Shown: in pieces, positions 16,541-22,536 of the stretch
Numbering within the stretch: the first letter of the stretch is position 1
Layout: each line of letters starts with the position of its first letter
From: Ga0077527 sp964533495
GTDB taxonomy: Bacteria > Pseudomonadota > Gammaproteobacteria > Burkholderiales > SG8-41
Assembly: GCA_964533495.1 (NCBI GenBank)
Contig: CAZHJU010000036.1
Span: 1 to 26,152 of the forward strand
Direction: 5' to 3'
DNA length: 26,152 nucleotides
The notes under the pieces: model-generated
What the model saw: only the letters and a program-made list of their open reading frames with translations
Database searches by the model: none
What the model was told of the DNA's origin: nothing
Made by a program: the position numbers and the translations under genes

Positions 16541-16570
16541 GTTTGACAAACAGGGTGCCGCGTGGACAAT
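16541..16570 (+). promoter_or_regulatory. Promoter with palindrome over the -35 box (receptor F operon)
   Basis: TTGACA (16543-16548), 16-base spacer, GACAAT (16565-16570). The -35 lies inside the perfect palindrome GTTTG-A-CAAAC (16541-16551), a plausible repressor site. A hairpin CCGGC-GCAGT-GCCGG (16614-16628) follows in the leader. Confidence 0.5.
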
Positions 16571-16646
16571 CTGCCTCTGCCGTGCGCACAGAATCCGGAC
16601 AACGGCAAGTCATCCGGCGCAGTGCCGGTTATCCGAGGAGCAGAAC

Positions 16647-17624
16647 ATGAACAAATTTCAGGGCGCAGCGGCCGCTGCGGTGGCCGCGCTGTCGGTATTG
16701 GCCGTTGCGGCGCCCGCGCATGCGCAGGCCTATCCCGCCAAGCCGGTGCGGCTGATCCTGCCGTTCCCGCCGGGCGGCGGCACCGACATCCTCGGCCGCA
16801 TGCTCGCGCAGAGGCTGGGTGAAAACATCGGCCAGCAGGTCATCGCCGAAAACCGGCCCGGCGCCGGCGGCAACGTCGGCGCGGAATACGCCTCGCGTCA
16901 GCCGCCCGACGGTTACACCATCGTGCTGTGCTCGCCGTCGATCGCGATCAGCCCCAGTCTTTACAAGAAGCTGAATTACGATCCCGCGAAGGACCTCACG
17001 CCGATTTCGCTGGTGGCCTCGATTCCCAACCTGATGGTGGTGCATCCGTCGGTGCCGGCGCGGTCGCTGAAGGAAATCGTCGCGCTGGCGCGGAAAAATC
17101 CAGACAAGCTCAATTTCGGCTCGGGCGGCCCCGGTACCACCAACGACCTCGGCGCCCGTTATTTCATCGCCGAGAACAGGCTGAAGATCGAGATGATCCC
17201 GCACAAGGGCGCGAGCCAGGCCCAGGTCGCGCTGCTGTCGGGCGAGGTCGACATGCTGGTGATCGGCACCGCGGCGGCGGCCCCGCACGTGAAGGCCGGC
17301 AAGCTGCGCGCGCTGGCGGCGCTGGGCAAGAATCGCGATCCGGCGGTGCCCGAGGTGCCGACTGTCGCGGAGGCCGGCATGCCCTGGTTCACCGTGGACA
17401 CCTGGTACGGCGTGCTCGCGCCGACCGGCACGCCGCGCGACATCATCAACCGTCTCAACGGCGCCTTCGTCAAGATGCTCAACGATCCGGCCATGCGCAA
17501 GCAGCTGGCGGGCCGCGGCACCGATGCGCTGACCAGCACGCCCGAGGAGTTCGCCAAATTCATCGCCAGCGAAACGGGGCGCTGGGGCAAGGTGGTGCGC
17601 GCCTCCGGCGCGACCGCCAACTGA
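16647..17624 (+). CDS. Bug-family TTT periplasmic solute receptor (F)
   Basis: A 325-residue receptor with a clear signal peptide ending at about residue 26 (AHA). Landmarks: PFPPGGGTD (39-47), GQQVIAENRPGAGGN, FGSGGPGTTNDL, IPHKGASQA and TWYGVLAPTGTP. The HVPYKG loop is altered to IPHKGA, a change in a ligand-contact region. GAGGAG precedes the ATG. First gene of a three-gene unit with receptor G and the tartrate-dehydratase-like enolase; the unit is divergent from the Asp/Glu-racemase-like gene. Confidence 0.92.
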   Translation: MNKFQGAAAAAVAALSVLAVAAPAHAQAYPAKPVRLILPFPPGGGTDILGRMLAQRLGENIGQQVIAENRPGAGGNVGAEYASRQPPDGYTIVLCSPSIAISPSLYKKLNYDPAKDLTPISLVASIPNLMVVHPSVPARSLKEIVALARKNPDKLNFGSGGPGTTNDLGARYFIAENRLKIEMIPHKGASQAQVALLSGEVDMLVIGTAAAAPHVKAGKLRALAALGKNRDPAVPEVPTVAEAGMPWFTVDTWYGVLAPTGTPRDIINRLNGAFVKMLNDPAMRKQLAGRGTDALTSTPEEFAKFIASETGRWGKVVRASGATAN

Positions 17625-17657
17625 ACGCGCCCGCACACAAACATCGAGGATGAACAC

Positions 17658-18629
17658 ATGAACCGCAAGACCATCGCCGCCGCCCTGACCGGCTTTGCCG
17701 TCGCCGCCTTCGCTTCCGCCGCATCCGCGCAGGACTATCCCAACCGCCCGGTGCGCATGATCGTGCCGTTTGCCGCCGGCGGTCCCACCGACGTCATTGC
17801 CCGCGTCGTCGCGCAGAAGCTGACCGAGGGGCTGGGCCAGCAGGTCGTCGTCGACAACCGCGCGGGCGCCGGCGGCAACATCGGCATGGGGCTGGCGGCG
17901 AGCGCCGCGCCCGACGGCCACACGGTCATCGTCGTCAGCTCGAGCTTCGTCGTGAACCCGGGGCTCTACAAGAACATCCCCTACGATCCCTACAAGAGTT
18001 TCATCCCGGTGTCGAACATGGCGGCGTCGCCCAACGTGTTCACGATCCATCCGACGATTCCCGCCAAGTCGATGAAGGACCTGTTGACGCTGGTGTCCGC
18101 CGATCCGAAAAAATTCTCGATTGCGACCCCGGGCGTCGGCACCACGCCGGACCTGTCGGCGCAACTGCTGAAGCTGACGACCAAGCTCGATTTCATCACC
18201 GTGCCCTTCGGCGGTGCCGGTCCGGCGGTCGGTGCCGTGGTGGGCAACCAGGTGCCGATCGGCTGCACCGCGCTGCCGCCGACCACGCCGCACATCCAGG
18301 CTGGTCGGCTGCGCGCGATCGCGGTGACCAGCGCCAAACGCACCGGCGCGATCTCCGACGTGCCGACGATGGCCGAGGTCGGGTTCAAGGGGCAGGAAGC
18401 CGACACCCTGCAGGGCCTGCTGGTGCCGGCCGGCACGCCGAAGGCCGTGGTCGACAGGCTGCACGGCCAGGTCGCGAAAATGATGGCCCAGCCCGACGTG
18501 AAGTCGCGGGTCGAAGGCCTCGGCTTCGACATCATCGCCAGCTCGCCGGCGCAGTTTGCCGCGCAGGTGAAGGTCGAAGTGGAGAAGTGGACCAAGGTCG
18601 TCCAGGCCGCGGGCATCAAGGTCAATTGA
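17658..18629 (+). CDS. Bug-family TTT periplasmic solute receptor (G)
   Basis: A 323-residue receptor directly after receptor F (33-base gap). The signal peptide ends near residue 24 (ASA). Landmarks PFAAGGPTD, GQQVVVDNRAGAGGNIG and IHPTIPAKS are normal, but the ligand loop reads VPFGGAGPA in place of HVPYKGxGPA, and the near-universal WYG motif is missing (DTLQGLLVPAGTP instead). It is thus divergent in both cleft loops and probably binds a different ligand from receptor F, rather than being a recent duplicate. The tartrate-dehydratase-like gene follows 36 bases downstream. Confidence 0.9.
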   Translation: MNRKTIAAALTGFAVAAFASAASAQDYPNRPVRMIVPFAAGGPTDVIARVVAQKLTEGLGQQVVVDNRAGAGGNIGMGLAASAAPDGHTVIVVSSSFVVNPGLYKNIPYDPYKSFIPVSNMAASPNVFTIHPTIPAKSMKDLLTLVSADPKKFSIATPGVGTTPDLSAQLLKLTTKLDFITVPFGGAGPAVGAVVGNQVPIGCTALPPTTPHIQAGRLRAIAVTSAKRTGAISDVPTMAEVGFKGQEADTLQGLLVPAGTPKAVVDRLHGQVAKMMAQPDVKSRVEGLGFDIIASSPAQFAAQVKVEVEKWTKVVQAAGIKVN

Positions 18630-18665
18630 TGGGGTTCCCGGCGCCGTGCCGCCGGCGGAGCGGAC

Positions 18666-19832
18666 ATGCGCATCGTTGACATCCGGGAAACCGCCATCGC
18701 GCTGAAATCGGAGCTGCGCAACGCGGTGTTCGATTTCAGCGAGATGACCACCTCGGTGGTCGCCGTCATCACCGACGTGATCTGCGACGGCAAACCCGTC
18801 GCCGGTTTCGCCTTCAACTCCACCGGCCGTTACGCCTGCGGCGCGCAGATGCGCGCGCGTTTCATTCCCCGCATCCTCAAGGCCGCGCCGGAATCGCTGC
18901 TCGACGACGCGGGCTCCAATCTCGATCCCGAAAAAATCCTCGCGGCCATGATGCAGCGGGAGAAACCCGGCGGCCATACCGAACGCTCGGTGGCCATCGG
19001 CACCATCGAAGTCGCCTGCTGGGACGCCGCGGCCAAGATCGCGGGTTTGCCGCTGCACGCGCTGATTGCAAAAAAATACAATAAAAACAAATACTTGGAG
19101 AAAGTGCCCTGTTATGTCGGCGGCGGCTGGTATGCGCCCGGCAAGGGCATCCCGGAACTGCTGGCCGAAATCCGCGAGAAGTTCGACCAGGGTTACCGCA
19201 CGATGAAGATCAAGGTCGGCGGGATGTCCATTGCCGAGGACGTCGCGCGCGTCGAGGCCGCGCTGAAACTCATCGGCGACAGCACGCGGTTGGCCGTCGA
19301 TGCCAACGCCGGCTTCGACCGCAATCGCGCACTGGCCTATGCGAAGGCGCTGGCGCCGTACAGGCTGCGCTGGTTCGAGGAGCCGACCGATCCGCTGGAC
19401 TTCGCGCTGCTGGCGGAAGTGGCCGCGATCTACGACGCGCCGATCGGCACCGGCGAGAACCTGTTCTCGACCCAGGACGTGCGCAACCTGATCACCTTCG
19501 GCGGCCTGCGCGCCGACCGCGACATCATCCAGACCGACGTACCGCAGTCCTACGGCATCGCGCAGTTCGCGCAGACGCTGGACATGATGAAGGCGCGCGG
19601 CTGGTCGCCGCAGTCGGTGTTCCCGCACGGCGGCAACCAGATGACGCTGCACATCGTCGGCGGCTTCGGCCTCGGCGGCTGCGAAGCCTATCCGGGGGTG
19701 TTCGGCATGTTCGCCGGTTTTGCCGACGATGCGCGGGTCGAGGACGGCTGGCTGAAGCTGCCTGATCGCCCGGGCATCGGCTTCGAGGCGCAGAACGCGC
19801 TGTATGCGGAGATGTGCAGGTTGATAGCCTGA
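18666..19832 (+). CDS. D-tartrate dehydratase-like enolase-superfamily enzyme
   Basis: A 388-residue enolase-superfamily protein. Its length and landmark positions match the Bradyrhizobium D-tartrate dehydratase subgroup: N-terminal RNAVFDFSEMTTS, FNSTGRY, EKPGGHTERSVA (Lys100), the catalytic K-x-K at Lys181/Lys183, metal ligands Asp212, Glu238 and Glu264 (GTGENL), and the acid His321 in FPHGGNQ. The reaction would be dehydration of D-tartrate (or a close hydroxy-diacid) to oxaloacetate. A ribosome site GGAG precedes the ATG, and the gene closes the receptor F-receptor G operon. A short AT-rich run inside (19069-19095, KKYNKNKYL) stands out from the GC-rich codons. The last 142 bases recur, diverged, at 21269-21410. 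Subgroup call is by remembered motif comparison, so a related diacid remains possible. Confidence 0.85.
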   Translation: MRIVDIRETAIALKSELRNAVFDFSEMTTSVVAVITDVICDGKPVAGFAFNSTGRYACGAQMRARFIPRILKAAPESLLDDAGSNLDPEKILAAMMQREKPGGHTERSVAIGTIEVACWDAAAKIAGLPLHALIAKKYNKNKYLEKVPCYVGGGWYAPGKGIPELLAEIREKFDQGYRTMKIKVGGMSIAEDVARVEAALKLIGDSTRLAVDANAGFDRNRALAYAKALAPYRLRWFEEPTDPLDFALLAEVAAIYDAPIGTGENLFSTQDVRNLITFGGLRADRDIIQTDVPQSYGIAQFAQTLDMMKARGWSPQSVFPHGGNQMTLHIVGGFGLGGCEAYPGVFGMFAGFADDARVEDGWLKLPDRPGIGFEAQNALYAEMCRLIA

Positions 19833-20009
19833 ATCGGGGTTGCCGGGGCGCGGATTTTTGCCAGACTTCGGTGGTTGTGCGGGCGGGGAGAAGTTGTGCC
19901 GCCCATCAACAATGGCCGGGAATTCGTCGGTGCGTGCATTCTTCTGGTGCAAAATGTCAACTAAAAAAGTCACCTAAATTTGGCAACTAAAAATGTCAAC
20001 CAATACACG
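19833..20009. other. Gene-free boundary segment before the cassette
   Basis: The first part is GC-rich like the chromosome. From about 19950 it turns abruptly A/T-rich, marking the edge of foreign DNA. No attC-like structure or gene is visible on this side of the cassette. Confidence 0.5.
19954..20000. repeat. Short AT-rich direct repeats
   Basis: CAACTAAAAA occurs at 19958-19967 and 19984-19993 (26-base spacing), and ATGTCAAC at 19954-19961 and 19993-20000. Repeated TGTCAAC blocks recall the multiple terminal repeats of IS21-type elements, but no transposase gene is present, so this is at most a remnant. Confidence 0.4.
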
Positions 20010-21183
20010 TTAGACACCAAATGGAAGGGTAATCGTGCTATTTGAGGTGGATGAAACATCCGGGCAACTGAAGCCACATTTATCCAATTGGCGGCCTAAG
20101 GAGCTCGAGCTCGAGAGGTATCTAATTACGCTAGCCGACGACGAGGTTCCGGTGCTTTCGAATCGTGTCTTTGGTGAGGAGCTCTTGCTCATCAGTAATC
20201 AAGTCGCAACGCGTCGCAGCAAGCGAGCGGATCTCTTGGCGCTCGACAAGCACGGTAACGGCGTCATAGTCGAGCTCAAGCGTGATGAAGGGCGTTTGGG
20301 TGTGGAAACGCAGGCGCTACAGTATCTTTCAGATTTTTCGCAATATAGAGGCGCTGATTTTATAAGAAAATTCTCAAAGAACCGCCATGACTTAGAAAAA
20401 GTAGTTCGTGGATTCCTGGGCGATGACGTCGAACTCGATAACGTAAACAAATCGAGTCGTGTGATTCTGATTGCCCGCCACTTTGATGAAACATTGTTTT
20501 CGATGGGTGAATGGCTGAGCGAGAAAGGCGTTTCGTTCAGGTGTATTAGTTACTGGCCAGTTGAGATAGGCGGCAAGCGGCTGTTGTCCTTCTCCATCGC
20601 GTTTGATCGCTCTGAAACCGCTGTTTATCAGTTGAACTTCGCCGCATCGGCTCGCGAACCAGCGGTTTTCTGGCACAACATCGCGAAAGCGGATCAGAAG
20701 TGGTGGGAGTTCTTGTTGGCACATGGACAGCTTCCCGCCTGCTTCGATAATAGTCCGGACGACCAGGGAGCAAAGATCATGTCCCGTTACATAGCGGGTG
20801 ATCGCATTGTTGGTTACGCTAAAGGGCACGGGGCTGTCGGTTGGGGGGTGATTGAGCAGCCCAGTTCGTATCGCATCGTTGCGGCTGGTAGTAGCGATGA
20901 TTTCTTGGGCGGCAACTGCAGGCATCGGATATCAATTACCTGGAAGGCAGTCGCTAAGAGCCTATCTGAGGGAGTGCCCGCAGAGGTCGTTAGAACGGAG
21001 TTCGGAATTCATCACCCGATCAGCACATCGGTTTCTATTGATCCTGTATCTGCGGATCGGCTGATTGTGCACATGTCAAAGCGATTTGGTGTCTAACATT
21101 TGCATGCAGACGGACGTGCCAAGGCGTCACGTATTTTGCATGCGCAAAACGCGCACCACCTTGCCACGCCGCTGATGCGAGCG
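20010..21183 (+). mobile_element. Integron gene cassette (1174 bases)
   Basis: The left boundary is G|TTAGAC (20009-20015) and the right boundary is G|TTAGGC (21183-21189), both fitting the GTTRRRY core recombination site. Inside lies one gene filling nearly the whole element, with an attC site at its 3' end. The decisive check is that the R'' core at the cassette's own 3' end is GTCTAAC, the exact complement of the core GTTAGAC that would form on circularisation. Base composition is clearly lower in GC than the flanking DNA. No integrase gene or attI is in the window, so this is either a stray insertion at a secondary site or the remnant of a larger array. Confidence 0.85.
20035..21096 (+). 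CDS. Cassette-borne PD-(D/E)XK nuclease-like protein with EVE/PUA-like C-terminal region
   Basis: A 353-residue protein. Residues about 45-100 show a PD-(D/E)XK core: Glu49, Asp66 (RADLLAL), then Glu80-Leu-Lys82 (VIVELKRDE), and a following Gln/Tyr helix (ETQALQYL), the pattern of NucS/DUF91-type nucleases. The C-terminal part, from about 210, has FWHN, KWWEFLLAHG and then AGDRIVGYAKGHGAVGWGVIE (254-274), which resembles EVE/PUA-superfamily domains that recognise modified bases in DNA or RNA. That combination suggests cleavage of modified (for example phage) DNA; this is inference. GTG 20035 follows GGAAGGG (20023-20029). Its stop codon lies inside the attC R'' core, typical of cassette genes. 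A/T-rich codons contrast with all neighbours. No promoter of its own is evident. Confidence 0.8.
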   Translation: MLFEVDETSGQLKPHLSNWRPKELELERYLITLADDEVPVLSNRVFGEELLLISNQVATRRSKRADLLALDKHGNGVIVELKRDEGRLGVETQALQYLSDFSQYRGADFIRKFSKNRHDLEKVVRGFLGDDVELDNVNKSSRVILIARHFDETLFSMGEWLSEKGVSFRCISYWPVEIGGKRLLSFSIAFDRSETAVYQLNFAASAREPAVFWHNIAKADQKWWEFLLAHGQLPACFDNSPDDQGAKIMSRYIAGDRIVGYAKGHGAVGWGVIEQPSSYRIVAAGSSDDFLGGNCRHRISITWKAVAKSLSEGVPAEVVRTEFGIHHPISTSVSIDPVSADRLIVHMSKRFGV

Positions 21184-21189
21184 TTAGGC
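21091..21189 (+). other. attC recombination site (99 bases)
   Basis: R'' core GTCTAAC (21091-21097) and R' core GTTAGGC (21183-21189) bracket an imperfect palindrome. Left-arm blocks such as GTGCCAAGG pair with right-arm CCTTGCCAC, and the tip is TTTTGC-ATGC-GCAAAA (21134-21149). The bottom strand would fold into the hairpin that integron integrases recognise. Size and layout are normal for attC. Confidence 0.85.
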
Positions 21190-21197
21190 GGTACGTT

Positions 21198-21410
21198 ATG
21201 GATCCGCGCCCCTTAGTAGTGCATCTTGAAAAACCGTATGCCGAGTATCAGCCTGTGGCGGCGCCAATTCCGGGGGTGTTCGGCATGTTCGCCGGCTTCG
21301 CCGACGACGCGAAGGTCGAGGACGGCTGGCTGAAGCTGCCCGACCGTCCCGGCATCGGTTTCGAGGCGCAGAACGCGCTTTACGCGGAAATGCGCAGGCT
21401 GGTTTCCTGA
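21198..21410 (+). pseudogene. Chimeric fragment: cassette-like start joined to a tartrate-dehydratase tail
   Basis: A 70-residue reading frame. Residues 1 to about 23 (MDPRPLVVHLEKPYAEYQ...) have no counterpart in the neighbours and begin 9 bases after the attC core, as a cassette gene would. From PGVFGMFAGF onward it matches the C-terminus of the enolase at 18666-19832: 21269-21410 aligns with 19691-19832 without gaps, with about 18 differences in 142 bases by eye. It has no barrel or active-site residues, so it cannot be a working enolase. It looks like the scar where a cassette array joined, or replaced the front of, a second tartrate-dehydratase gene. Confidence 0.75.
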
Positions 21411-21434
21411 GCGGGGCCTGCCGCCAGGCGTTTG

Positions 21435-22505
21435 TCAGGTGCCGGCGATTGCGCGGGCCACGGCATCGCCCATTGCCGCGGTACCCGCGTTGCCGCCGAG
21501 GTCCCGGGTCAGGGCGGTGCCTTCGTCGATCACGCGCTCGACGGCATTTTCGATCAGCCTGCCGGCTTCCAGGGCGCGCGGCTCGTTTTTCTTCATGCCC
21601 AGCCAGTCGAACAGCATCTTGCCGGACATGATCATCGCGTAGGGGTTGGCGATGCCTTTCCCGGCAATGTCCGGCGCGGAACCGTGGGTGGCCTGCGCCA
21701 TCGCGTGCGTGCTGCTGGCGTTCACGCCGGGCGCCATGCCCAGCCCGCCGACCAGCCCCGCGGCCTCGTCGGTGAGGATGTCGCCGTACAGGTTGGTCGT
21801 GACCAGCACGTCGTACTGCTGCGGGTTCATGACCAGGCGCAGCGCGCAGGTATCGACGATCACCTCTTCGAACTCGATGTCCGGATAACGCGCGGCGACC
21901 TTGCGGCATTCCTCGGCGAACAGCCCGTCGCCCATCCGGTAGACGGTGTTCTTGTGGACGGCGCTGACCTTTTTCAGGCGGTGGCGCGCCGCCTCGAACG
22001 CCGCTTCGGCGATCAGGCGGCTCTTGGTGCGCGTGGTGACGCACACACCGATGGCAAGCTCCTCGGTCGGCATGAACTCGCCGTATCCCCTGAACAGGTT
22101 GGCGTCCACCTTGAAGCCTTCGGTCGTTTCACGCAGGAACAGCATGTCGACGTTCTTGTGCACCGACGGCAGCTTGTCGTACGACTTGAACGGCTTGTAG
22201 TTGGCGTAGAGCCCGAAGTGGGTGCGCAGCAGCGGGTGTGCGTTGATCCATGTCGGATCGTTGCGCGGGTATTCGCGGTGCCCGATCGGGCCGAGCACCC
22301 ATCCGTCCAGGGCTGCCAGGGTTTCCAGCGTGCCCGGCGGCACGGTGTGCCCCAGCTGCTCGTGCGCCTTGCGCGCGATCGGCACCGGCTTCCAGGCGAT
22401 GTTCAGTCCCGCGCGCGATGCGGCCTCCTTCATCACCTTCACGCATTCGGGCACGACCTCCAGTCCGATGTCGTCGCCTTCGAGAATGCCGATGTTGAGC
22501 GCCAT
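21435..22505 (-). CDS. Isocitrate/isopropylmalate/tartrate dehydrogenase family protein
   Basis: A 356-residue beta-decarboxylating dehydrogenase. The N-terminus NIGILEGDDIGLEVVPE is a variant of the family GDGIGPEV. Substrate arginines are Arg94 (LLRTHFGLYANYKP) and Arg125 (FLRETTEG); catalytic Lys185 (AVHKNTV) and metal-binding Asp218, Asp242 and Asp246 (TTNLYGDILTDEAAG) are present, and the NAD site is HGSAPDIAGKGIANP (274-288). The ATG at 22505 follows GAAAGGAAC; the frame stays open upstream but there overlaps the receptor H gene. LRETTEG differs from the leucine-pathway loop, and no leuC/leuD genes are near, so oxidation of a hydroxy-diacid such as tartrate or malate is more likely than leucine synthesis. 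Same operon as receptor H. Confidence 0.88.
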   Translation of the reverse strand: MALNIGILEGDDIGLEVVPECVKVMKEAASRAGLNIAWKPVPIARKAHEQLGHTVPPGTLETLAALDGWVLGPIGHREYPRNDPTWINAHPLLRTHFGLYANYKPFKSYDKLPSVHKNVDMLFLRETTEGFKVDANLFRGYGEFMPTEELAIGVCVTTRTKSRLIAEAAFEAARHRLKKVSAVHKNTVYRMGDGLFAEECRKVAARYPDIEFEEVIVDTCALRLVMNPQQYDVLVTTNLYGDILTDEAAGLVGGLGMAPGVNASSTHAMAQATHGSAPDIAGKGIANPYAMIMSGKMLFDWLGMKKNEPRALEAGRLIENAVERVIDEGTALTRDLGGNAGTAAMGDAVARAIAGT

Positions 22506-22536
22506 GCCGCCGTTCCTTTCGTTTTCGGGCGTGTTT

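Noticed and set aside
16629..19973. Very long open frame (1114 codons) on the minus strand
   Set aside because: It lies antisense to three well-supported genes (receptors F and G and the enolase), has Arg/His/Gly-rich composition typical of a GC-rich shadow frame, and contains no recognisable domain.
20009..21097. 14-base inverted repeats as terminal repeats of a transposon
   Set aside because: No target duplication or transposase is seen, and both repeats include the integron core sequence with the correct complement rule, plus a folded attC outside the right repeat. A cassette explains more of the data.
21435..22505. leuB for leucine biosynthesis
   Set aside because: No leuC/leuD nearby, variant substrate loop (LRETTEG), and co-transcription with a Bug receptor point to catabolism.
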